Notes under the pieces: model-generated | The model's input: only the letters and a program-made list of their open reading frames with translations | What the model was told of the DNA's origin: nothing | Databases searched by the model: none | Made by a program: the position numbers and the translations under genes | Shown here: positions 8,389-14,950 of the stretch, one piece after another | How the letters are laid out: every line of letters begins with the position of its first letter | Position numbering within the stretch: position 1 is the first letter of the stretch | Origin: Prevotella sp. UBA4339 | Lineage (GTDB): Bacteria > Bacteroidota > Bacteroidia > Bacteroidales > Bacteroidaceae | Reading direction: 5' to 3' | DNA length: 14,950 nt | Assembly (NCBI GenBank): GCA_002393725.1 | Contig: DGTJ01000090.1 | Location: 68,327-83,276 of the forward strand

Positions 8389-9418
8389 GCCTTTAGTAAC
8401 AATCGGCATTCCTGTATATAACGTGGAAGCCTATATTGAGAAGTGTTTGGCTTCTGCGTTGGAACAAACGTATGAGAGTCTTGAATTGTTAATTGTTGAT
8501 GACTGTGGCTCAGATAATTCCATCCAGATAGTGGAAGATTTTAAAGAGAAACATAGTCGAGGTGGGCAGATACGAATTGTTCGGCATGTCCATAACAAAG
8601 GCTTAGGTGAAGCAAGAAATACAGCAATAGCAAATGCAAAAGGCAAATATATATATTTTTTGGATTCAGATGATTATATAGAGAAAGATACTATCAAACT
8701 AATGGTTGAAGAAGCAGAACAGAACTTGGCAGATGCTGTTTTTGCCTCATCTCGTAAGATTGTATATGGTTCTAATGTTGAAATGCCAACGTTTGTGTAT
8801 TCTAAGAAAGAAGTAATAAAGGGAGAGGATGCTTTCCCACGTTATTTGTGTCAGGATCTTAGATGGCATATCGGTATAAATGCATGGAATATTTTGTTCA
8901 GTTTAGAATTCCTTCATGCAAACAACTTGCTTTTTGCAGCTCGAAAGGATGAAGATGCTTTGTTCTTGTCAGATTTTTATTCTGAGATAAAGTGTGCAGT
9001 ACTTCTTCCTAATGTGACGTATAATTATATTTTACGCCCAGGGTCAATAATGGGAAATCAAGCAAGAGACCATATACCTACAGCAGAGATTAGAGAACGT
9101 TTTCTTACTGATTCAAGGATGACTAAAAGATGTGCAAGATTAAGGTCTCGGTCTTTCTATGATGCTCACTGTGCAAGAGTTATGAAGCATAAGTTTCGTG
9201 CCGTTTGCGTTGCATTAAGACATCGCCATCGTTTTACAGAACCTTTGAGTAGTAGTGAAATACGTGAGGAATTAAGGCATCCTGCTTCATGGAATGATAT
9301 TATCCGTTTTAAACGTTATAGATTATTCCACATACTTTTTTATTTGTTGAGCAAAATGCCACCCAAATTGTTTGTTGGTATTTCATATTTAGTGGGTAAA
9401 GCAATCAGGTGGGTTTAA
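8381..9418 (+). CDS. GT2-type (GT-A fold) glycosyltransferase
   Basis: A 345-residue inverting-type glycosyltransferase. It begins LVTIGIPVYNVEAYIEKC and continues LLIVDDCGSDNS (nucleotide binding). The DXD motif is D95-S-D-D98 (FLDSDDYI), and KDEDALF provides the ED pair. LPNVTYNYILRPGSI and the C-terminal RHPASWNDIIRFK with a hydrophobic tail and basic end mark it as a paralogue of the 2860 and 5220 proteins. The tail may hold the enzyme at the membrane. Its ATG lies eight bases inside the end of the GT4 gene, repeating the GT4-GT2 pairing seen at 4075/5220. It is the last gene of its unit and ends 15 bases before the stop of a convergent gene. Confidence 0.92.
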   Translation: MNKPLVTIGIPVYNVEAYIEKCLASALEQTYESLELLIVDDCGSDNSIQIVEDFKEKHSRGGQIRIVRHVHNKGLGEARNTAIANAKGKYIYFLDSDDYIEKDTIKLMVEEAEQNLADAVFASSRKIVYGSNVEMPTFVYSKKEVIKGEDAFPRYLCQDLRWHIGINAWNILFSLEFLHANNLLFAARKDEDALFLSDFYSEIKCAVLLPNVTYNYILRPGSIMGNQARDHIPTAEIRERFLTDSRMTKRCARLRSRSFYDAHCARVMKHKFRAVCVALRHRHRFTEPLSSSEIREELRHPASWNDIIRFKRYRLFHILFYLLSKMPPKLFVGISYLVGKAIRWV

Positions 9419-9436
9419 TATATTTGTGAGATATTA
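9416..9436. repeat. Short inverted repeat holding two convergent stop codons
   Basis: TAATAT (9416-9421) and ATATTA (9431-9436) form a 6-bp all-AT inverted repeat with a 9-nt loop. The left arm contains the TAA stop of the + strand GT2 gene and the right arm contains the TAA of the minus-strand gene. The stem is weak, so a terminator role is doubtful. Confidence 0.4.
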
Positions 9437-10378
9437 CCTTTTTATTATTTTGATGTTTGTGTGAGACTGAACCAAGTGTATTATATATATGAAGATATTA
9501 ATGAATCTGTTGGATTTCCAGCATTTCATTATTTCCTTTCTGGTCTCTTCAGAATAGAACGTATGTTGTTTGCCATATTTTACGGAATATATATGGGAGA
9601 TTCTTGCTCTAAGGACATCTCTATATCCAATATAATTCTTCTTTAGCATAAACTTATATACTTCCATCCCTTCGATTTCATTCTTTCCACTGAACGCTTG
9701 TTTCTTGGTTGTATTTGATTCATGTATTCTGAAATAATTTAATGCCAGGTTGCTATATGAGACATTTCCACATTTTGCGATTTCTATCCATACTATCCAG
9801 TCACCACATCCTTTATATGATGTAAAAGACCTGTCAATCATGGACAACACACTTTTTTTGAATATAACGGCACTGGCATTGGATATGTAGTTGTGATGGC
9901 ATAAATGTTTTTTTATGAAGTCAAGACCCGACATCTTGAAGGAATTGTCAAATCCTTCTTCGCTAAGAAATCTCCCTTCAGAATCTGTTTTCTGAGATTT
10001 GCAGAATGAGAGGACACAACTATCGTCCAAAATAAAGGCCTCAACTAATTTTTCAAGAAATGTTGGGGCGCAGTCATCATCACTTTCTGCTATCCAGATT
10101 AATTCCCCCTTGGCTAATTGAAATCCTTTTTCCCATTGCTTGAAAGTTGATCCGCTGTTCTCTTTATTTATAATGATATGTGAAATGTGTTCGTTAGTTT
10201 CATATTTCCTTATTATTTCAATGCTGTTGTCAGAAGAATTGTCATCTAGTATTATTACTTCAAAATGTTTGTATGTCTGATTAATTACACTTTCAATCCT
10301 TTTCGATAGATATTTCGCATGATTATAATTAGGGATAATCACACTTACAAGTAGATCTTTATTGCCGTATTTTTTCAT
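9434..10378 (-). CDS. GT2-type (GT-A fold) glycosyltransferase
   Basis: A 314-residue glycosyltransferase of the common bacterial GT2 type. It opens LVSVIIPNYNHAKYLSKRI, then INQTYKHFEVIILDDNSSDN, the nucleotide-binding region. The metal site is in WIAESDDD at residues 95-102, an E-S-D-D variant common in this subgroup in place of DSD. A SYKGCGDWIVWIEIAKCG block near residue 190 probably forms the acceptor side. There is no long hydrophobic C-terminal tail of the sort seen in the 2860, 5220 and 8381 proteins, so it belongs to a separate branch. It is the last gene of a three-gene minus-strand unit, 15 bases after the stop of the second acyltransferase gene. The sugar specificity is unknown. 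Confidence 0.92.
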   Translation of the reverse strand: MKKYGNKDLLVSVIIPNYNHAKYLSKRIESVINQTYKHFEVIILDDNSSDNSIEIIRKYETNEHISHIIINKENSGSTFKQWEKGFQLAKGELIWIAESDDDCAPTFLEKLVEAFILDDSCVLSFCKSQKTDSEGRFLSEEGFDNSFKMSGLDFIKKHLCHHNYISNASAVIFKKSVLSMIDRSFTSYKGCGDWIVWIEIAKCGNVSYSNLALNYFRIHESNTTKKQAFSGKNEIEGMEVYKFMLKKNYIGYRDVLRARISHIYSVKYGKQHTFYSEETRKEIMKCWKSNRFINIFIYIIHLVQSHTNIKIIKR

Positions 10379-10393
10379 TTCTTCTTTAACAAA

Positions 10394-11416
10394 TTAGTGG
10401 ATAGACTTGCCTAACATGAATGAATATTTGTTTTTGAATATGATAATTAGTGGATATAAAATAAGGACATAAAATATTGCTAGTAGAATTGCTATATACC
10501 ATGAATATGTTATTCCTTTTTCTATATTGCATAATATTGAAAAAAGGAAATTGAAGGTCGTGATGATGATACCATGCAGTCCCATGATAACCATAGTTCC
10601 GATTGATAAGTTCGTTATTAGAGGAAAGTGAATACTATCTAATAGCTTGCATATACATATAACTACACCTATGGCAGATATGCTGATAGCCCCAAAACAT
10701 AACCCATATAGAGGAATATTGTTGTTCCACCTTAAAAATGTAAAAGCGAATATACTAACTGCAAAACAAGTTAAACCAATAATTAAATAATTATTTTTGG
10801 GAAGGGGTGTAATGACGTTTGTCTCTTTCGATACGAAACCTAAAACAAAAAATGGAAGACATTTTATAATGCCCACAGGAACTAAATCTGTAGTTACTCT
10901 ATAGAATTCATTGTAAATGTATGCAATAGAGCATATGATTGATAAGAAGAGAAATATGTAATTCCTATATTTCAAGTTACTACATGCAGCAAAAATGATT
11001 TTCATTGTAAAAAGTGCAATAAGAAACCATGTTACTCCGTATAGTGGAGTTGAATAAGGAGTTGTATTCTGAGCCAGAAAGACACCTATGATAGGTCTTA
11101 TGCAATCAAGTATCACAATGTTTGTGTTTTCGTATAAATATCTAACAAACCAAAATGGATAGAAAATTGCATTATATATAAAATAAGGAATTATAAGTGA
11201 ATTTATATATTTCTTGAGGGTCTTTTTGCAAAAGGACTCTTTTTTTGTCAAATAACCGGAAATAAAAAAGAATAGGGGCATGTGAAATTGTACGATATAG
11301 CTTACAAGAAAGCTACCTCGTTCTTGTGGTATATGACCAAGAACGACCAATGTTATTGCTATTGTTTTCGCCCAGTCTATCCAATTTAGCCGGTTTGGTA
11401 TATAGTATTTATCCAT
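10394..11416 (-). CDS. Integral-membrane acyltransferase (acyltransferase-3 family)
   Basis: A 340-residue multi-spanning membrane protein, about ten hydrophobic segments by eye. The N-terminal WIDWAKTIAITLVVLGHIP carries the conserved His (H28) expected at the active site of the family. FHMPLFFFISGYL in the second segment is another family hallmark. Members of this family move acetyl or other short acyl groups across the membrane onto sugars of O-antigens, capsules or related molecules; which sugar is modified here is not visible. I start it at ATG 11416, which overlaps the upstream gene by eight bases; ATG 11431 (23-base overlap, MLSTV extension) is also possible. It is the second gene of a unit headed by another acyltransferase of the same superfamily. 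Confidence 0.88.
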   Translation of the reverse strand: MDKYYIPNRLNWIDWAKTIAITLVVLGHIPQERGSFLVSYIVQFHMPLFFFISGYLTKKESFCKKTLKKYINSLIIPYFIYNAIFYPFWFVRYLYENTNIVILDCIRPIIGVFLAQNTTPYSTPLYGVTWFLIALFTMKIIFAACSNLKYRNYIFLFLSIICSIAYIYNEFYRVTTDLVPVGIIKCLPFFVLGFVSKETNVITPLPKNNYLIIGLTCFAVSIFAFTFLRWNNNIPLYGLCFGAISISAIGVVICICKLLDSIHFPLITNLSIGTMVIMGLHGIIITTFNFLFSILCNIEKGITYSWYIAILLAIFYVLILYPLIIIFKNKYSFMLGKSIH

Positions 11417-12320
11417 GACTGTTGATAACATTATTTGTGGCTTTAGTTAAGAATGACAGAAAATATGCTGTTATGAAAGACTGAATAAAGAATAATGTCA
11501 GGTATGATGTCTTTCCTGTAATGGCCATGAAGAAGGGTACGTGAACAAGGTATAATTCGTATGAAATATTCCCGATACTGAGGAAAAAGGTGTCTCCTTT
11601 GGGATGTCTGTAAACAAAGAAAAGAATGATTCCCGAAGCAACCGATAATTTAGTCATAAGGTTAAGAAAGCATATTATTTTGCTTTCCAAATCATAATCT
11701 TTTAGAGCAGGAGTTTGCTTAATTAATAGTGCTGTCAAACCTATAGTTATTAGCAGTAGTGATATATGCATGGATTTGATATTCCCCCAATTTGAAATTT
11801 GAGATTTGTAATTTGAAAATAACAAACCGCAAAGAAAAGAAAAAGATTGTTCTGCTCGAAGATTATTCAGCCATACAAATGAAAAGACACCTAATATGGC
11901 AATTGTCACCAAAGCTTTTTCTTTGAAAAAACGGAATGTTATGTAGAATATAATATATAGGATAAACAAATATTCAATAAACCAGTATCTAGGAATAATT
12001 TCCAAATGATTAATTGATCCAAGTGGCGAGACTCGAATAAGTATATGGTATATTGGTATCCAAATTAAGTATGGGATAGCAATTCTTAATACTTTCTTCT
12101 TCCAAAAGCCATCAAGTCCGTTCTTTTTAAAGGATTCTGCTAGTCCAAATCCGGATAAGAATAGAAACATTGCTACACCTATACCACCAAAAGGATTGAA
12201 ATATCTACAATTAAAACCACTAACCCCTACATGACCAATCATTATGATTAGTATGGCCAAACCTCGTAGTGTTGTTGTACACTTCCTGTTTGCGAATTCA
12301 ATTGTATATTCAGTGGGCAT
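11409..12320 (-). CDS. Integral-membrane acyltransferase (acyltransferase-3 family), shortish
   Basis: A 303-residue multi-spanning membrane protein. TTLRGLAILIIMIGH at residues 16-30 carries the Arg and His (R19, H30) of the acyltransferase-3 active-site segment. GGIGVAMFLFLSGFGLAESF and FWKKKVLRIAIPYLIW continue the usual N-terminal pattern. It is shorter than many members (about 340-380), and by eye has eight to ten membrane segments, so it is a compact member or slightly reduced; nothing shows a frameshift. The role would be O-acylation of a glycan or its lipid-linked precursor. It is the first gene of the unit and sits directly behind a good promoter. Its 3' end overlaps the second acyltransferase gene, with which it shares little sequence outside the active-site region. 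Confidence 0.87.
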   Translation of the reverse strand: MPTEYTIEFANRKCTTTLRGLAILIIMIGHVGVSGFNCRYFNPFGGIGVAMFLFLSGFGLAESFKKNGLDGFWKKKVLRIAIPYLIWIPIYHILIRVSPLGSINHLEIIPRYWFIEYLFILYIIFYITFRFFKEKALVTIAILGVFSFVWLNNLRAEQSFSFLCGLLFSNYKSQISNWGNIKSMHISLLLITIGLTALLIKQTPALKDYDLESKIICFLNLMTKLSVASGIILFFVYRHPKGDTFFLSIGNISYELYLVHVPFFMAITGKTSYLTLFFIQSFITAYFLSFLTKATNNVINSHG

Positions 12321-12337
12321 ATCTTTAATTTAATATG

Positions 12338-12369
12338 CAAATTTAATGTTTTTCTTCTTGATAGCCAAA
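12338..12369 (-). promoter_or_regulatory. Bacteroidota-type promoter for the 12320-9434 unit
   Basis: On the minus strand TTTG (followed by G) at 12369-12366 and TAAATTTG at 12345-12338 are 20 nt apart, matching TTTG/TAnnTTTG. The ATG at 12320 follows 17 bases after the -7 box, so the leader is short. Confidence 0.7.
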
Positions 12370-12421
12370 TTTTAGATGCTTTTTTCACTAAAAGATAGCA
12401 AAAGAAATGTCTTTAAAGCTA

Positions 12422-12435
12422 TTTTTTATAAAAAA
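12422..12435. repeat. 14-bp A/T-tract palindrome between divergent promoters
   Basis: Six T, then AT, then six A form a perfect 14-bp palindrome midway between the divergent promoters at 12338-12369 and 12447-12478. It could be an UP-like or bent-DNA element serving both, or chance in a very AT-rich spacer. The rest of the 182-base gap between the two genes shows nothing else I can name. Confidence 0.3.
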
Positions 12436-12446
12436 ACAGATCATTT

Positions 12447-12478
12447 TTTGCTTATATTAAATATTTTGGCTACTTTTG
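12447..12478 (+). promoter_or_regulatory. Bacteroidota-type promoter for the 12503 gene
   Basis: TTTG at 12447-12450 and TACTTTTG at 12471-12478 are 20 nt apart and fit the consensus. The ATG at 12503 follows 24 bases after the -7 box. A possible TTG start at 12476 lies inside the -7 element and so cannot be the translated start if this promoter is used. Confidence 0.7.
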
Positions 12479-12502
12479 TATAGTATATATTTGTATTTTA
12501 TA

Positions 12503-13636
12503 ATGAGACTATCATACTTTACGGATTCTTTCGCTGTTTATGGAGGAATGGAGAGAGTATTGGCTGACAAGATGAACACCTTGGCAGGAAAGTATGGGTG
12601 GGATCTTACATTAGTGACAACTAGTCAGGGCGATCATCCATTGCCGTATGAGATGCATTCTAATGTCAGACATTCCGACTTAGGTGTGAGAATGCATCAG
12701 CAATATCTGTATCGGGGGATTGTTAGACTTCTAAAAAGACAAACACTTAGGCAAACGCTCAAAAGTAGGATGAGACAAGCAATTAGTGAGACTAATCCAG
12801 ACGTGATGGTTTGTGTTAAGTTGGATTTCGTGGGAGTGCTTACAGAACTTAAAGGAAAAACTCCCTTAGTCGTAGAATCTCATACATTGTGTAACTCTGA
12901 AAGAATGGATAATGTGGGATGGCTTCGGTGGATGTATATTTGGAAGTTGAAGAGGCATATCCGTAAAGCCGATGCTGTCGTCGCGTTGACAGAGGGCGAT
13001 GCTGTAGACTGGAAACGTTATAATAATAATGTACTTGTGATTCCGAATGTTGTTCATCTCAATGACAATGATTCATATTCTTCATGTGAACAGAAATCAA
13101 TAATCTATGTAGGACGTTTTTCACGGCAGAAGGATATCGACAGCTTGTTGAGTATTTGGGGATTTTTATATGAGAAGCACAAAGATTGGCGGCTTGACAT
13201 CTACGGTGAGGGTGAATTAAAGGAACGTGTTTTATCCAAGATTCAAGCTATGAATGCAAATATACATGTTTATAATCCCACAGCAGACATCATGGCAAAG
13301 TATCGTGAACATTCTATATTATTGTTAACATCTACGTATGAGCCTTTCGGTTTAGTTTTGCCTGAGGCAATGAGTTGTGGTTTGCCAGTAGTAGCATTTG
13401 ACTGTCCTTATGGTCCTGCGGACATCATCACAGACGGTGTAGATGGCTTTCTGATAAAGGATCGTAGTGTCGAGAGTTTTGTTCACCGGGTTGATCAACT
13501 AATATCAAGTTATGACCTCCGGCGACGGATGGGGCAGGCTGGCATACTGTCTTCTCAGCGATATCGGTCAGAAGTCATCATGCCACAATGGGTTAGTTTG
13601 TTTGAACGGTTCGTTTTACACCAATCAGGCTACTGA
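12503..13636 (+). CDS. GT4-type (GT-B fold) glycosyltransferase
   Basis: A 377-residue retaining glycosyltransferase. MRLSYFTDSFAVYGGMERV gives the first strand and acceptor-side loop. YVGRFSRQKDIDSLLSIW opens the donor domain, the EX7E pair is E280-PFGLVLP-E288, and AMSCGLPVVAFDCPYGP follows. It is the closest relative in the window of the 7231 protein (by eye 53 of the last 98 residues identical). Start 12503 is chosen because the upstream in-frame TTG (12476) is inside the -7 promoter element and because this start matches the paralogues. Unlike them it has no GT2 partner: it is a single-gene unit with its own promoter. Its last 12 bases overlap the 3' end of the convergent DUF3037-like gene. 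Confidence 0.93.
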   Translation: MRLSYFTDSFAVYGGMERVLADKMNTLAGKYGWDLTLVTTSQGDHPLPYEMHSNVRHSDLGVRMHQQYLYRGIVRLLKRQTLRQTLKSRMRQAISETNPDVMVCVKLDFVGVLTELKGKTPLVVESHTLCNSERMDNVGWLRWMYIWKLKRHIRKADAVVALTEGDAVDWKRYNNNVLVIPNVVHLNDNDSYSSCEQKSIIYVGRFSRQKDIDSLLSIWGFLYEKHKDWRLDIYGEGELKERVLSKIQAMNANIHVYNPTADIMAKYREHSILLLTSTYEPFGLVLPEAMSCGLPVVAFDCPYGPADIITDGVDGFLIKDRSVESFVHRVDQLISSYDLRRRMGQAGILSSQRYRSEVIMPQWVSLFERFVLHQSGY

Positions 13637-13640
13637 TTGG
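13621..13640. terminator. Hairpin across overlapping convergent gene ends
   Basis: CCAATCAG and CTGATTGG form a perfect 8-bp inverted repeat with a GCTA loop. The stop of each convergent gene lies in an arm (TGA at 13634-13636 on +, and its mirror at 13625-13627 on -). No T-run follows on either strand, so if it ends transcription it does so weakly; it may instead stabilise both 3' ends. Confidence 0.45.
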
Positions 13641-13990
13641 GTATCAGAAGAGACGTAATTATTGAATAACCATTCCTTACTTTCTTCTGTGGCATCTAGT
13701 TTAATTTCTTTCAATTCAGAGAAACCGATTAGGTTATTTGAATAGCGTGACAAGTAGCTTATATCTGCTACAGAATTAATAGGATGGTCTGTAGTAATAG
13801 CATGAAGCACTGTTTTTAAAGCCTCATAGGAAGCTTGACTCACAAATGATTGCATCACATGGAGTTTCTTTTCTGAGTAGCGAACGGTTATGTCATTCCC
13901 ATCCACGTAAATAATGCCTAAGCTTATCTGCTCAGAAATTTCCGGCCTTATCAGTCCAAAAATAATACTATACCTTAAGTTGTTCATCAT
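13625..13990 (-). CDS. DUF3037-like small protein
   Basis: A 121-residue soluble protein with no signal peptide or membrane segment. The start LRYSIIFGLIRPEISEQISLGIIYVDG resembles the opening of DUF3037 proteins, where a tyrosine-led strand is followed by an 'E..n.Gv' segment; the length is also right for that family. DUF3037 genes are, from what I recall, often found next to HipA-like kinase genes, and that is the arrangement here. Its function is not known to me; a kinase partner or substrate is a reasonable inference only. Two successive ATGs (13990 and 13987) could start it. It overlaps the 3' end of the kinase gene by 23 (or 20) bases, indicating coupled translation, and its own 3' end overlaps the convergent GT4 gene by 12 bases. 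Confidence 0.7.
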   Translation of the reverse strand: MMNNLRYSIIFGLIRPEISEQISLGIIYVDGNDITVRYSEKKLHVMQSFVSQASYEALKTVLHAITTDHPINSVADISYLSRYSNNLIGFSELKEIKLDATEESKEWLFNNYVSSDTQSVA

Positions 13991-14774
13991 TAAGCACTTC
14001 TTTAATACATTCTATAAAATTCATCCATACTTGTTCCGTCCAGTCCTGTTCAAATATTTGTTCCAGCTTTTCTGAAACAATATCTTTGTGAATATTCCAT
14101 TCTGGTGGAATGCATTCTAAAATGACCTGCTCTTTTTCCAGGCTTCTTTTTATGCAGTCATTATAGTAAGCAAATAGGCCATTTGCTTTATCAAGAATCT
14201 CAGAAGAGTCTGTTGCCTTACTGATATGCCCAAAAATGTCTGCATAGAGTATAGAGTCTGATACGGTAAGCTGTGACATGGGTGAGTCATATGATCCAGT
14301 ATTTAATATCCCTCCATAATCTATGGATATCAGCTTCCCATCATTTGGTCTAAATAGGAGATTGGAATTATTGATAGTACGATCTTCATTTGCTATCCAG
14401 AAGTCGAAGAGGGCAATCTTTAACAACTGTATTAGTGAATTCATAGAAGGTCTTACTGCTATATATGTAGATGGAGTGATATCAATAACGTCATCGATTT
14501 GTTGGTACCCAAAAGCTGGAGCAGACAAACTGTGAGGTGTGAAAATATTAGTCCAATGCTCTGACTGTATATTGACAAAGGAAAAATCTGGTGATAGGAT
14601 GCTCCATTCTTCAATCAACATCGCTCCTATAAGTTCGTTTAGTAGTTTAAAGGCACTGGCAGAAGAGCGCATATATTTGCATATATATGCTTTGCCGTCT
14701 GAACAGTTTACCAATACTGGTAATTCACCAGTGTTGAATTGCCTCTCTATTACTGCTATACTATTAAGCTCCAT
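13968..14774 (-). CDS. HipA-like (HipA_2-type) protein kinase homologue
   Basis: A 268-residue protein with the layout of a compact HipA-type kinase. YICKYM gives a candidate ATP-binding Lys (K33), and LLNELIG a helix Glu (E47) that could pair with it. FDFWIANEDRTINNSNLLF holds a catalytic-loop-like Asp (D131) with Asn at 136/138. LISIDYGG supplies a metal-binding Asp (D152) in place of DFG. These match the HipA-like family, which is much shorter than E. coli HipA (about 440 residues) and lacks its N-terminal extra domain. HipA is known to phosphorylate a tRNA synthetase in a toxin-antitoxin system; whether this protein acts likewise is unknown. No HipB-like helix-turn-helix partner is visible. 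It heads a two-gene unit with the DUF3037-like gene, behind its own promoter. Confidence 0.75.
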   Translation of the reverse strand: MELNSIAVIERQFNTGELPVLVNCSDGKAYICKYMRSSASAFKLLNELIGAMLIEEWSILSPDFSFVNIQSEHWTNIFTPHSLSAPAFGYQQIDDVIDITPSTYIAVRPSMNSLIQLLKIALFDFWIANEDRTINNSNLLFRPNDGKLISIDYGGILNTGSYDSPMSQLTVSDSILYADIFGHISKATDSSEILDKANGLFAYYNDCIKRSLEKEQVILECIPPEWNIHKDIVSEKLEQIFEQDWTEQVWMNFIECIKEVLNDEQLKV

Positions 14775-14791
14775 TTTGCTATAATTTTCTG

Positions 14792-14822
14792 CAAAGGTAA
14801 TAATTTTCTTTGGAAAAACAAA
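14792..14822 (-). promoter_or_regulatory. Bacteroidota-type promoter for the kinase/DUF3037 unit
   Basis: On the minus strand TTTG at 14822-14819 and TACCTTTG at 14799-14792 are 19 nt apart, fitting the consensus with one base less than the other full promoters here. The kinase ATG at 14774 follows 17 bases after the -7 box. Confidence 0.7.
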
Positions 14823-14878
14823 GGCACCGCGATTTTTATTTCATTATTACTGAACTTTCGCAAGTGAATATTCATTCA

Positions 14879-14950
14879 TCAAGCGACTAATTTATACATT
14901 TGATAGAGTTTATGGAACTTAGGATTGGCATCAATAACTGCAGAAAGCAG
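14879..14950 (-). CDS. C-terminal end of an unidentified gene (5' part outside window)
   Basis: The minus strand is open from the window edge to a TGA at 14881-14879 and encodes 23 residues including DANPKFHKLYQMYKLVA. The composition looks protein-like, but the stretch is too short to name. Because it ends about 57 bases before the kinase promoter region and is followed by a sequence containing ACTTGCGAAAGT, it might be the end of an insertion-sequence transposase with its terminal repeat; this is a guess. Chance alone could also give a 24-codon open frame. Confidence 0.35.
   Translation of the reverse strand: MLSAVIDANPKFHKLYQMYKLVA

Noticed and set aside
9461..9646. Plus-strand open frame of 61 codons
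   Set aside because: It lies entirely opposite the coding strand of a clear GT2 gene, has no promoter and shows no family motif.
12476..12502. TTG start giving a nine-residue N-terminal extension to the last GT4 protein
   Set aside because: The TTG is inside the -7 promoter element TACTTTTG, and the paralogues begin at the position matching ATG 12503.
14323..14784. Two plus-strand open frames opposite the kinase gene
   Set aside because: They mirror the kinase coding sequence, lack a promoter and have no recognisable motif.
1..14950. CRISPR arrays, tRNA or rRNA genes, and long direct repeats
   Set aside because: I read through for regularly spaced repeats, cloverleaf-like segments and long direct repeats and saw none.

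Overview
The window looks like part of a surface-polysaccharide (capsule, exopolysaccharide or O-antigen type) biosynthesis locus from a member of the Bacteroidota, probably Bacteroides or Prevotella-like. The reasons are its AT-rich DNA, the absence of clear Shine-Dalgarno sequences before the genes, and transcription units preceded by the Bacteroidota-type promoter (TTTG, about 20 nt, TAnnTTTG). Protein families were assigned from motifs alone; no database was searched.

Layout. Bases 1-573 hold the 3' end of glf (UDP-galactopyranose mutase, + strand). Convergent to it is a three-gene minus-strand unit (3918 down to 576): a GT-A fold glycosyltransferase (GT2 type), an atypical GT-B glycosyltransferase and a GT4-type glycosyltransferase, joined by 4-nt ATGA overlaps. 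Divergent from it is a + strand GT4/GT2 pair (4075-6245). A second + strand unit with its own promoter follows (6380-9418): GT2, GT4, GT2, again overlapping. A minus-strand unit (12320 down to 9434) then carries two integral-membrane acyltransferase-3 proteins and another GT2 enzyme. A lone + strand GT4 gene (12503-13636) is divergent from it. The last unit (14774 down to 13625, minus) is of a different kind: a HipA-like kinase and a DUF3037-like small protein. The final 72 bases are the 3' end of an unidentified minus-strand gene.

How the genes fit together. Glf would supply UDP-galactofuranose. Up to ten glycosyltransferases (five GT-A/GT2 type, five GT-B/GT4 type) would assemble a glycan on a lipid carrier at the cytoplasmic membrane. 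The two acyltransferases would decorate it with acetyl or similar groups. No flippase, polymerase, chain-length regulator or initiating sugar-phosphate transferase is present, so the locus must continue outside the window or draw on genes elsewhere. Three of the GT4 proteins and three of the GT2 proteins are evident paralogues, and two GT4-GT2 neighbour pairs look like copies of one module.

The most unusual element is the kinase/DUF3037 pair next to the glycan genes. The regular promoters, the mirrored stop codons at all three convergent junctions and the alternating orientation of the units are also worth attention.
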